From Bryobacterales bacterium (GTDB lineage: Bacteria > Acidobacteriota > Terriglobia > Bryobacterales > Bryobacteraceae), in contig JADLBD010000086.1 of NCBI GenBank assembly GCA_020847975.1, positions 1 through 45,454 of the forward strand: DNA of 45,454 bases, read 5' to 3'. Under the pieces are notes generated by a model, which saw only the letters and a list, made by a program, of their open reading frames with translations, was not told the origin of the DNA and did no database searches. Shown here piece after piece: positions 25,031 to 32,596 of this stretch. A program made the translations under genes and the position numbers. Within the stretch, counting starts at the first letter, position 1. Each line of letters starts with the position of its first letter.

Positions 25031-26320
25031 TCAGTGCGCCGATCCCGCCGGCTCCACACCTTGCAGCATCCCAACCAGATTCCCGTCCGCGTCGAACTCG
25101 ATCGGCTGCGCTTCGCCAACCACCTCCAGAATCGGATTCCTGCGAATCTCCCCCAGCAGATTTTCGCTCAGCAGAATCGGAGACAGTTCCAGTGTGTTGC
25201 GGATCCATCCGATGGATACGTCCCGGGAATCAAACTTCCCAACCGTCGGCCACATGCGCTCCAGGCACTCCCGATCGGTGGCGAAATGAACCGGCGTGCG
25301 GATTGCCGCCGGCGTCGAGGCGGTGAGCGAGTTGATTCTCGTGGGCACCCAGTCGATACGGTTCACCAAACGATCCGTCGTCACGTCCGCCATCCCGATG
25401 CCAACCGCGTTGTTGTAGGTCAGTGAACTCAAATCGCGCACAAACACCCGGTCGATGCTGGGCGTATCCGGCCAGGGATTGTACTGCCCCTGCACTCCCC
25501 GGTTGACCACCTTCGTATCCATGCCGGCGCCGCTGATGTTCTTTCCAATTTCGTCGAGAATCAGGATATCGAGCTGCGGAACGGGGATCTTCCCCATCCA
25601 GCTTTTCGCCAGGGCCAGCAATTCCTCTTCCTGGCGTTCCATGTTCTCCACCGGCACCGGAGTGAGTTGCGCCGTGTTGTGATAGGCATCCTCGAGAATG
25701 GCCAGACCGCCCAGAATCTTCCCCGAGGCCAGCACCTGCCGCCCTACGCTGCGGATGACGTTTTCCAGCCCCAGCTTATAGGCGTACGTGTGGTAGCGTT
25801 GGGCGCCCGCGAACTTGCCCAGGCCGATCGCCATCATCTTCATCAGACCGCTCTCGATCTTCCCCATGAAGTCGGTGTGCCATTTCACCCGTCCCAGCAG
25901 CATCACGCCGTCGCTCTCGTAGGCCGTGCGGTCCATGAAGGTCTCAATCCCTTCCGGCGTCGCCCCCAGCGGAACCACGTCCAACTGGCTGATCACCGGG
26001 CAGCCCATGGTGGCCTCATGAATTCCGTAATGCGCCAGAACGTCCGCCTGCCCCTCGGCCGTGGCGGCGCCGTGGCTCCCCATCGCGGGGAAAATATGCG
26101 GCCTCAGCCCTTGAGACTTGAAGTAGTCCACTACGGCGCGGGCGATGGTGGCGATGTTCGAGATTCCGCGGCTGCCCACTCCGATCGCTACCGATCCACC
26201 CGGTTTCACGCGCGAGGCAAAGGGGGATGCATGCAACTGCTTTGCGACTTCACCCGGAATATCCTTGATGCTCCGGTCCGGGAAGTTCTGTCTAACCAGC
26301 AAAAGGCGGGATAACTCCAT
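25031..26320 (-). CDS. LarA-like (lactate racemase N-terminal domain) protein
   Basis: This 429-aa cytosolic protein matches the nickel-pincer lactate racemase superfamily (DUF2088): SVAIGVGSRGISNIATI, PHIFPAMGSHGAATAEGQ, GRVKWHTDFMGKIESGLMKM with the His and Lys expected to touch the NPN cofactor, GKFAGAQRYHTY, and LDILILDEIGKNISG in the C-terminal domain. The first motif lacks the Asp-x-x-Arg-Pro pattern of true lactate racemase, so a different 2-hydroxyacid substrate, or no cofactor at all, is possible. No larB, larC or larE cofactor gene is nearby. A leaderless-type extended -10 precedes the ATG by 6 nt. Confidence 0.85.
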   Translation of the reverse strand: MELSRLLLVRQNFPDRSIKDIPGEVAKQLHASPFASRVKPGGSVAIGVGSRGISNIATIARAVVDYFKSQGLRPHIFPAMGSHGAATAEGQADVLAHYGIHEATMGCPVISQLDVVPLGATPEGIETFMDRTAYESDGVMLLGRVKWHTDFMGKIESGLMKMMAIGLGKFAGAQRYHTYAYKLGLENVIRSVGRQVLASGKILGGLAILEDAYHNTAQLTPVPVENMERQEEELLALAKSWMGKIPVPQLDILILDEIGKNISGAGMDTKVVNRGVQGQYNPWPDTPSIDRVFVRDLSSLTYNNAVGIGMADVTTDRLVNRIDWVPTRINSLTASTPAAIRTPVHFATDRECLERMWPTVGKFDSRDVSIGWIRNTLELSPILLSENLLGEIRRNPILEVVGEAQPIEFDADGNLVGMLQGVEPAGSAH

Positions 26321-26326
26321 GAGCGC

Positions 26327-26335
26327 AGTATATCA
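26327..26335 (-). promoter_or_regulatory. Extended -10 promoter for leaderless larA-like mRNA
   Basis: On the minus strand TG-A-TATACT is followed by 6 nt (GCGCTC) and the ATG at 26320. It is the best-matching example of the leaderless arrangement in this window. Confidence 0.5.
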
Positions 26336-26375
26336 GGCTCATTGTTCGGGCGGCCCACCCGAGCGCGAGTCTTCC

Positions 26376-26993
26376 CTACTCCTCGATCTTCCACTCCCGT
26401 TCCAGCATCCGCGTGTACTCCCCGGATGCGAAAAGATCGAAATGGAAGTTCCTGCAGCGGATCTCGGTAAAGGGCGACATCTGCTGGTTGCAGGCAAACA
26501 AGTGGTCCGCATAGCGGTAATAGTTGCGGATGAAATCCAGGTTCAGCAGTTCCCGCTCCGGTACTTCGTTGAAGATCGAGTTCAGGCCTAGCGCCCGAGA
26601 GAAGATCGCCTTGTAGTCTGCCACACCCCACGTCCGCAGCTTCTCCCTCACGTTATCCGGCGGATCCTCCACCAGGAGCGTGGCAAAGCTTTGATGCTTG
26701 ATGCCCGAGTTCTTCAGGCCCGCATCCCGTTCCACCATTTCCATGCATTGCTCGATCCACCGCCCGAGATCGCGCCCGAGGTAGAAAAGCATCCGCAGTT
26801 CGCAAAAGCGCCCCTCCAGCAGCTTCTGATCGAGTTCCCAGGCAGTAAAGTCCCCGCTCGGAAGGAGCCCCTGCAACATCAGGCTGGCGCGAGAGCTTTC
26901 CAACAGCTTATTCGGACCACTCGAGTCCGAAAACGGATGTAAGATCAGCGGCGGCAGCTTCCACACTTTCTGCGGGCTTAAAACGGTTTCCAT
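26376..26993 (-). CDS. Conserved-looking cytosolic protein of unknown function
   Basis: I do not recognise this 205-aa protein. It has no signal peptide or membrane segment and a mixed alpha/beta, charged composition. Features include ELRMLFYLGRDLGRWIEQCM, a DPPDNVREKLRTWGVADYKAIF segment and an aromatic-rich stretch FIRNYYRYADHLFACNQQM. The start is placed at ATG 26993 because GGGGAGG lies 6 nt before it; a start 13 codons earlier has no ribosome-binding site. It sits 55 nt upstream of the LarA homologue and downstream of the M28 peptidase on the same strand, so co-transcription is possible. Confidence 0.6.
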   Translation of the reverse strand: METVLSPQKVWKLPPLILHPFSDSSGPNKLLESSRASLMLQGLLPSGDFTAWELDQKLLEGRFCELRMLFYLGRDLGRWIEQCMEMVERDAGLKNSGIKHQSFATLLVEDPPDNVREKLRTWGVADYKAIFSRALGLNSIFNEVPERELLNLDFIRNYYRYADHLFACNQQMSPFTEIRCRNFHFDLFASGEYTRMLEREWKIEE

Positions 26994-27056
26994 CGTCTCC
27001 CTCCCCTTCATCGACATGTTCCGCAAAAACATTTAGAACTGATTCAGGAAGCTCCG

Positions 27057-28880
27057 CTACTTCCGCTGTTCCAGCGTCACTTTCACTTCCATCGGCGCGC
27101 CCGACCGCAGCACTTTCACATTTACCACGTCTCCCGGCTTCTTCGCCCGCAGCGCATAGGTGTAATCGTAGAGATTCTGAATAGTCTTCCCATCGAACTC
27201 GATCAGGATATCACCTCCACGTAGTCCAGCCTTGGCCGCCGGCGAGCCGGCACGGATGTCCGAAAACCGCACCCCGTTCGGCAGTTCCGTGAAATCGGGA
27301 ATACTGCCGAAATACGGCCCGTACCCCGAGCCGCCCGCGGAGCCGCCCACAGGCATGCGCGGCGGCTCCACTTTGACAAATTCCGGCCGCTTCACTTCCG
27401 CCAGTTCCTCCGTCACGCCCGCTACGATGCGCAGCACCTTCACCGCCTGCGGGGCGTCAATCTTGTCCCAGGTATCGCTCGGCTTGTGGTAGTCGGCATG
27501 GAGTCCGCTGAAAAAGAACAGGACGGGCACCTGCTTTGTTGTAAAAGAAGTGTGATCGCTCGAGCCGTACCCGCTCTTCTCGGTCAAATCCACGCGCAGA
27601 TCCACACCCTGCGCGGCCTTCTCCACGAGGGTCTTCAAGTTGCTGCCTGTCCCCGACCCCCCGACGTAGACCTTCCCGTTCTGCACCCTTCCGATCATGT
27701 CCATGTTGATCATCGCCACCGCCTGATCCAGCGGCAGCTCCGGCTGGCCCACATAATAGCTGGACCCCAGCAATCCGAGTTCCTCGCCCGCGAATGTCAT
27801 GAACAGTATGCCGCGCTTCATCCGCGGACGCGCTCCGAAATATCGCGCCAATTCCATCACGCCCGCCGAGCCGGATGCGTTATCGTCCGCTCCGTAGTGC
27901 ACCTTCCCGATCAGCGACGGAGCCAGCGAGTGCTGGTCGCCCAAGCCCAGGTGGTCATAATGCGCTCCAATCACCACATACTCGTCCACCTCCCCGGGGA
28001 GATAGCCCACCACGTTGCGCACCTTCTTCTGTACGTGCTGCACCTCGGTCTCGAGTTCCAGCTTGAGCGTTTCCGGAAGGGCGAATGACTCCGGCCTCAG
28101 ATCCTTATCGATCCCGCTCACGATCTTGCGCAAATCCTTCCCCGCCGCGATCATCCATTGTTCGGCAGTTTCCCAGTGGATCTGCACGAAGCTGATCCCC
28201 GCATCCGCCGGCCCGTTTGTCTGCCCGAATTTCTCCAGCGTATCGGTCTCGCCGGCGCGATTCGCCATGTTGTTGACAAAAATCACCGCCTTGGCGCCGT
28301 GCAGCCGGGCGTTGAACGCCTTGTTCGCAAGCTGCGCATGCATCGTGTAGGCTTTGCCCGCGAACACACTGTTCTCATCGAACTCCTGCGGCTCATAACG
28401 CAGCAAAAGCACGCACTTGTCCTTCACGTCCAGATGCGCATAATCGTCGTAGTTGTACTCCTTGGCGGAGATCCCATAGCCGGCAAACACCACTTCGCAA
28501 GTGGTCCTGCCGCTGGCGGAGAAATTCAGCGGGACGAAATCCTCCCGCGCCCTCAGCCGCTTCTTCGTTCCGTTTTCCTCGATGACCAGGTGGTTTTTCG
28601 GCCCCATCCGCGCCTGGATAGTCACCGAAAACTCCTGGAAGTAGCTGCCGTCCACGGGCTTCAATCCGGCAAGGCGGAACTGATGGGCAATATAGTCGGC
28701 GGCTTTCTCGAGCCCCGGTGTGCCCGTGCCCCGGCCCTTCAACCTGTCGGATGCGAGGTACTTCACGTACTTCAGGTAGCCCGACGGATCGAGCTGCGGA
28801 GCCTCGGCTTTGCCGCCCGCCCATGCCATACACCCCAGCACCGCCAGCGCGCCGCCCATTCCCACGATTCTTCGCATCAT
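27057..28880 (-). CDS. Exported M28 metallopeptidase with PA insert and C-terminal PDZ domain
   Basis: This 607-aa protein has a signal peptide with a Cys at the cleavage region (LAVLGCMAWAGG), so it may be a lipoprotein. The peptidase is of the aminopeptidase Y/S type: VVIGAHYDHLG (His), YGADDNASGSAG (bridging Asp), TFAGEELGLLGSSYY (catalytic and metal Glu), AMINMDMIGR (Asp) and YGSSDHTSFT (His), giving the full two-zinc site. A PA-type insert (KCVLLLRY, GAKAVIFVNN) lies between residues about 130 and 240. The last about 90 residues are a PDZ domain (GVRFSDIRAGSPAAKAGLRGGDILIEFDG). It probably trims peptides in the periplasm or on the cell surface. It is 21 nt downstream of the DsbA-like gene, likely one transcript. 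Confidence 0.92.
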   Translation of the reverse strand: MMRRIVGMGGALAVLGCMAWAGGKAEAPQLDPSGYLKYVKYLASDRLKGRGTGTPGLEKAADYIAHQFRLAGLKPVDGSYFQEFSVTIQARMGPKNHLVIEENGTKKRLRAREDFVPLNFSASGRTTCEVVFAGYGISAKEYNYDDYAHLDVKDKCVLLLRYEPQEFDENSVFAGKAYTMHAQLANKAFNARLHGAKAVIFVNNMANRAGETDTLEKFGQTNGPADAGISFVQIHWETAEQWMIAAGKDLRKIVSGIDKDLRPESFALPETLKLELETEVQHVQKKVRNVVGYLPGEVDEYVVIGAHYDHLGLGDQHSLAPSLIGKVHYGADDNASGSAGVMELARYFGARPRMKRGILFMTFAGEELGLLGSSYYVGQPELPLDQAVAMINMDMIGRVQNGKVYVGGSGTGSNLKTLVEKAAQGVDLRVDLTEKSGYGSSDHTSFTTKQVPVLFFFSGLHADYHKPSDTWDKIDAPQAVKVLRIVAGVTEELAEVKRPEFVKVEPPRMPVGGSAGGSGYGPYFGSIPDFTELPNGVRFSDIRAGSPAAKAGLRGGDILIEFDGKTIQNLYDYTYALRAKKPGDVVNVKVLRSGAPMEVKVTLEQRK

Positions 28881-28901
28881 CTCCTCTGCTTCACCAGGCC
28901 C

Positions 28902-29825
28902 CTACTTCACCGGAATCGCGAGTTTCACCTCGCAGCAGGCGTCATCCTTCTTGGCCGCCTGCGTCTTCTTCGAATAGTCCAGTTCGTAATCAATCACTTG
29001 CTTCAACTGCTCCCAGGGCACGTTCCCCACCAGCCGCCGCCCGTTCACGAACAGAGTCGGAGTCTGGTTGATCTGCAGCGCCCGAGCCTCGCCCTCGCTC
29101 TTCTCCACTTCTTTTTCCGTCAACTTCCCCTCGATGCACTGCGTCAACTGGAGGCCGTCCACGCCGTGGCCGTTGGCAAATTCGAGCGACTTCGGTTTCA
29201 CGTTTTCAGGCGAAATCTGCCCTTGCTGGTCGAAGATCCAGTCATGGAACTGCCAGAATGCCCCCTGATTGAGTCTGTGGACGCACTGCCCGATGATGGC
29301 GGCGGTCTTGGCCCAGGGATGAATCTGCTCGAGCGGAAACGTCTTGAAGACCAGCTTCACCTCGGTGGGATAGCTCTTCTCCAGGTTGGCCCGAAGCGTC
29401 TTCGCCTCCTCCTTACAGAACTGGCACTGGAAGTCGCTGAACACCACCAGAGTCACCGGAGCCGCCGGAGGGCCAGCCACCGGGGCGCCCTCAGTCTTCA
29501 GCAGTTTCAAGTCTCCGGCGAACGGACTCTCCCGAATGTCCAGCACTTTACTCTGGAGAATCTTCTTCCCGTCTTTCGAGACCAGGAACTGCACCTGCTG
29601 GTTCATGTTCTTCCCGTCAGTAACCGTAATATCTACAGCCATCAGGCCCGCCACCTCGGAAGCCTTCGGATCCCCCACGATCACCTTCAGGTTCATGGGC
29701 AGCATGAACTGGTGGCGCAGGTAAGCTTCCATCATCGGCTTGTCAAACGCCGACTTCTCCGCGGCGAACACTCCCTCGGCAAGAGTGACGAGTGCGAATA
29801 GGGACACTACTACAGTCCTGGACAT
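28902..29825 (-). CDS. Exported DsbA-like thiol-disulfide oxidoreductase
   Basis: This 307-aa protein has a signal peptide (MSRTVVVSLFALVTLAEGVFA), an N-terminal domain of about 90 residues (MLPMNLKVIVGDPKASEVAG, a domain common before DsbA folds in Acidobacteria-type proteins) and a DsbA/DsbG-like thioredoxin fold from about residue 118. The active site is FSDFQCQFCKEE (Cys134-Cys137), with QINQTPTLFVNGRRLVG supplying the cis-Pro loop. A second Cys pair near the C-terminus (DDACCEVK) is unusual and might bind metal. Start at ATG 29825 is preceded by GAGGG and by TACAAT 9 nt upstream; longer in-frame readings run into the divergent moaDE region and have no signal peptide. It likely helps fold or reduce exported proteins such as the M28 peptidase downstream. 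Confidence 0.9.
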   Translation of the reverse strand: MSRTVVVSLFALVTLAEGVFAAEKSAFDKPMMEAYLRHQFMLPMNLKVIVGDPKASEVAGLMAVDITVTDGKNMNQQVQFLVSKDGKKILQSKVLDIRESPFAGDLKLLKTEGAPVAGPPAAPVTLVVFSDFQCQFCKEEAKTLRANLEKSYPTEVKLVFKTFPLEQIHPWAKTAAIIGQCVHRLNQGAFWQFHDWIFDQQGQISPENVKPKSLEFANGHGVDGLQLTQCIEGKLTEKEVEKSEGEARALQINQTPTLFVNGRRLVGNVPWEQLKQVIDYELDYSKKTQAAKKDDACCEVKLAIPVK

Positions 29826-29834
29826 ATATCCCTC

Positions 29835-29840
29835 ATTGTA
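29835..29840 (-). promoter_or_regulatory. Putative -10 element of the DsbA-like gene
   Basis: TACAAT on the minus strand lies 9 nt before ATG 29825, with GAGGG in the gap. Spacing is the same as at darT. Either the leader is just a few bases or the real promoter is elsewhere. Confidence 0.35.
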
Positions 29841-29892
29841 GCGTCGTTCCACTAGCGCCATTTTGCCGAAATCTTTTCTCCGCACACGCGTC

Positions 29893-29901
29893 TGATACCC
29901 T
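29893..29901 (+). promoter_or_regulatory. Possible extended -10 of moaD-moaE
   Basis: TG-A-TACCCT is followed by 6 nt (AGAATT) and the GTG at 29908. The hexamer is weak, but spacing matches the leaderless examples. Confidence 0.3.
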
Positions 29902-29907
29902 AGAATT

Positions 29908-30624
29908 GTGCGCGTCCTAGTATTGTTCTTCGGCCCGCTGAAGGACATCACCGGCCTTTCCCAAACCGAGGTCGATCTTGCTCCCGGCAGCCGGCTGGAT
30001 TCCCTTTTCGACCACTTCGCCGGCCAGTTCCCGCGGCTGCGGGAGATGGCGCCTTCCATCGTAATCGCGCACAACCGGCAGTTCGCGCCCAGGGAAACAC
30101 CCTTGGCCGAGGGTGACGAGGTTGCCTTCCTGCCGCCGGTCAGCGGGGGGCTGGGACCCTATACGCACGAAATCCGCGACCCCCACGGCCACTTCTTCGC
30201 CCTCACCCGCCAACCCATTGACGACAAATCACTTCGTAATGAGCTGCTGGCCGGCTCGGATGGCGCGGTAGTGACCTTCGAAGGTGTTGTGCGGAACAAT
30301 TCGAAGGGCCGCGCCACGCGCTATCTCGACTATGAATGCTACGAGGAAATGGCCATCGAGGTACTCGCCCGCATTGGACGCGAGATTGCCTCGGCCCATT
30401 CCATCGCGCGAATCGCCCTGGTCCACCGCCTGGGCAGGATGGAAATCGGCGAGGCGAGCGTCGTCGTGCTGGTAACCTCGCCCCACCGCCAGGCCGCCTT
30501 TGCCGCCGCGCTCGAAGGCATCAACCGCCTCAAGCGAACCGTCCCCATCTGGAAGAAGGAATACTTCGAAGACGGCGAAGTATGGGTGGAAGGGGAATGG
30601 GATCCATCCGTTATCTCGCGCTGA
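29908..30624 (+). CDS. moaD-moaE: MoaD-MoaE fusion (molybdopterin synthase)
   Basis: Molybdopterin synthase normally has a small sulfur-carrier subunit, MoaD, whose C-terminal Gly-Gly carries a thiocarboxylate, and a catalytic subunit, MoaE. Here one 238-aa chain holds both. Residues 1-81 are MoaD (VLFFGPLKDITG, EVAFLPPVSGG) and residues about 88-238 are MoaE (GAVVTFEGVVRNNSKGR, YLDYECYEEMAI, IALVHRLGRMEIGE, RLKRTVPIWKKEYFEDGEVW with catalytic-type Lys216/Lys217). The Gly80-Gly81 pair is thus internal, followed by LGPYTH. As recalled for mycobacterial MoaX, cleavage after the Gly-Gly would be needed for activity. The gene starts with GTG and overlaps the next gene by 28 nt. Confidence 0.93.
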   Translation: MRVLVLFFGPLKDITGLSQTEVDLAPGSRLDSLFDHFAGQFPRLREMAPSIVIAHNRQFAPRETPLAEGDEVAFLPPVSGGLGPYTHEIRDPHGHFFALTRQPIDDKSLRNELLAGSDGAVVTFEGVVRNNSKGRATRYLDYECYEEMAIEVLARIGREIASAHSIARIALVHRLGRMEIGEASVVVLVTSPHRQAAFAAALEGINRLKRTVPIWKKEYFEDGEVWVEGEWDPSVISR

Positions 30625-31505
30625 TCGCCGCCTGCTTCCCCGCTTTCGCCCAGCCGGAGCCGAAGCCGCCCGTCATCCGCGTGGACGTACGCCTCGTTCG
30701 CCTGCTGGTGACGGTGAAGGATTTTAACGGACACGTGGTGGGCAATCTCTCCAGGTCCGACTTCAAAATCCTCGACAACGGAGTTCCGCAACAGGTTTCC
30801 CTCTTCGAGAAGTACACCGAACAGCCGATCTCCGTCGCCCTGTTGATGGATACCAGCGGCTCCATCGCCAAAGACCTGCGCATCGCCGTGCAATCCGTGA
30901 AACGTTTCCTCAACGCCCTCATCCAGGAAGGCAATCCCGCCGATGAAGCTTCGCTGTTCACTTTCAACTATGAGGTCCTGCAGCACACCGGCTTCACCCG
31001 CAATCTGGGCCTCATCGAACGGCGTATTCAACCTTTGAAGGCCGAAGCCGGCACTTCCCTCTATGACGCCATCGTGTACGGGTCGCAGGCGCTCGAATCC
31101 CGCGACGGACGCCACGTCATCCTCGTCGTGACGGACGGCGGGGACACCACCAGCACCTATCGCTATCATGACGCCCTCAGGGCCGCCCACCTTGCCGACG
31201 CCCCCATCTATTCCATCCTGCTGATGCCCATCACCAACGACGCGGGACGCAACATCGGGGGCGAAAACGCCCTGACCACCCTCGCGCAGAGCACCGGAGG
31301 CCGCATGTTTACCGCCACCGTCGGAGCCGAACTCGATCAGACACTCAACGAAATCCTCAAGGATCTGCGCACACAATACCTCATCGGCTTCTATCCTAAG
31401 GGGGTTCCGCCCACCAAAGACCCCTTCCACACCCTGCGCCTCGACCTCTCCCGCCGCGATTTGCAGGCGGTTACCCGCAGCGGATATTATGAGGATACTC
31501 ATTAA
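30597..31505 (+). CDS. Exported VWFA-domain protein (Acidobacteria-type)
   Basis: This 302-aa protein has a short signal peptide (IRYLALIAACFPAFAQP), a small beta domain typical of the family (IRVDVRLVRLLVTVKDFNGH, LSRSDFKILDNGVPQQV), then a von Willebrand A domain with an intact MIDAS motif DTSGS at residues 85-89 (ISVALLMDTSGSIAKD), GTSLYDAIVYGS and VILVVTDGGDTTS. The C-terminus (LKDLRTQYLIGFYPKG) is characteristic of VWFA-related proteins of Acidobacteria. It probably binds other proteins in a metal-dependent way on the cell surface or in the periplasm. It starts inside moaE (28-nt overlap) and ends inside the apparent start of hfq, so these genes share a transcript although their jobs are unrelated. 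Confidence 0.9.
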   Translation: MGSIRYLALIAACFPAFAQPEPKPPVIRVDVRLVRLLVTVKDFNGHVVGNLSRSDFKILDNGVPQQVSLFEKYTEQPISVALLMDTSGSIAKDLRIAVQSVKRFLNALIQEGNPADEASLFTFNYEVLQHTGFTRNLGLIERRIQPLKAEAGTSLYDAIVYGSQALESRDGRHVILVVTDGGDTTSTYRYHDALRAAHLADAPIYSILLMPITNDAGRNIGGENALTTLAQSTGGRMFTATVGAELDQTLNEILKDLRTQYLIGFYPKGVPPTKDPFHTLRLDLSRRDLQAVTRSGYYEDTH

Positions 31506-31743
31506 TCCCGTGCCTCCAGAAATCACAAAGAAACAAAAACCCACCGATCAGACCTACGAAGAGCCAAAGTATCTCAAACATCTGATCGAAAATCACACCC
31601 CGGTGCGCGTCAAGCTGGAAGATGACACGGAAGTGTCCGGCGTCATCGAGTATTACGACGCCTCTTTCATCCGCCTGACGCGGGACGACGGGCCGAACAT
31701 GTTCCTCTTCAAGCACCATATCAAGTACCTGTACGAGGTCTGA
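31489..31743 (+). CDS. hfq: Hfq-like RNA chaperone
   Basis: Hfq forms hexameric Sm-type rings that hold small RNAs and mRNAs together. This 84-aa version has the Sm1 strand set (HLIENHTPVRVKLEDDTEVS, GVIEYYDASFIRLTRDD) and an Sm2 motif PNMFLFKHHIKYLYEV, where FKHHI takes the place of the YKHAI of E. coli Hfq. The N-terminus (KKQKPTDQTYEEPKYL) is divergent and there is no long C-terminal tail. It is not next to miaA or hflX as in proteobacteria. ATG 31489 overlaps the VWFA gene by 17 nt; GTG 31510 (MPPEITKKQ) is an alternative start beyond the overlap. Confidence 0.85.
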   Translation: MRILINPVPPEITKKQKPTDQTYEEPKYLKHLIENHTPVRVKLEDDTEVSGVIEYYDASFIRLTRDDGPNMFLFKHHIKYLYEV

Positions 31744-31769
31744 TCGGTGCTTCCCCTTTCCACCGCCCC

Positions 31770-32588
31770 ATGACCCGCTCCTACCTCGAATCCGCCGTGG
31801 AGATCGCGCGTGAATCCGGAGCGCTGCTCTCACGCTTTCTGGAACGGCGCATCGGCTTCGAACTGAAAGGCGACTACGACCTCGTAACCGAAGCCGACCG
31901 CGCCAGCGAGCGGCTCATCGTCGAGCGCCTCTCCTCCTACTTCCCCACCCACGGCATTGTCGCCGAAGAGGGCGGCGGCCACGAAAGCCCTTCGGAATAC
32001 CGCTGGTACGTGGACCCGCTCGACGGCACCACCAACTTCGCCCACGGATATCCGGTGTTTAATGTCACCCTCGCCCTCGAGCGGGCCGGAGAGATGATCG
32101 CCGGAGTGATCTTTGATCCCGTCCGCCAGGAGATGTTCACCGCCGAGCGCGGCTCGGGCGCGTGGCTCAACAACCGCCGCATCCACGTCTCGAAAACGAG
32201 CAAACTCGCGGACTCGCTCGTGTCCACCGGCTTCCCCAGCCGCAAGCGGCACCTCAACCTGAATGTCCACTTCTACCACCAGTTAGCCATGTGCACCCAC
32301 GGTGTACGGCGCGGAGGAGCAGCCGCCCTCGACCTGGCTTATGTCGCCTGCGGACGTCTCGAGGGCTTCTGGGAGTTCTCTCTGAACCCCTGGGACATGG
32401 CCGCCGGCAATCTGCTGGTTCAGGAAGCCGGAGGCTGCGTCACGGACATGAAAGGGGCGCCGGTAAGCCTCCGCGGACCGCACATCGCGGCCGATAACGG
32501 CGTCATCCATGCCGAGATGATTGAACTCTTCCGGGAGATCTTCGCCGGGCAGTACCGCTATCCGCTGCCGGTGATTTCCGTCGGCTAA
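31770..32588 (+). CDS. suhB: Inositol monophosphatase family protein
   Basis: This 272-aa cytosolic phosphatase carries the full Mg2+-site of the IMPase family: DLVTEADRASE, GIVAEEGGG, YVDPLDGTTNFAHGYP and SLNPWDMAAGNLLVQEAGG. It hydrolyses inositol-1-phosphate or related sugar phosphates; in bacteria SuhB can also act in rRNA transcription antitermination. Length and motif spacing are normal. It starts 26 nt after hfq and is probably the last gene of the moaDE-VWFA-hfq-suhB unit; the convergent kinase gene ends 8 nt beyond it. Confidence 0.92.
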   Translation: MTRSYLESAVEIARESGALLSRFLERRIGFELKGDYDLVTEADRASERLIVERLSSYFPTHGIVAEEGGGHESPSEYRWYVDPLDGTTNFAHGYPVFNVTLALERAGEMIAGVIFDPVRQEMFTAERGSGAWLNNRRIHVSKTSKLADSLVSTGFPSRKRHLNLNVHFYHQLAMCTHGVRRGGAAALDLAYVACGRLEGFWEFSLNPWDMAAGNLLVQEAGGCVTDMKGAPVSLRGPHIAADNGVIHAEMIELFREIFAGQYRYPLPVISVG

Positions 32589-32596
32589 GCCACGCG

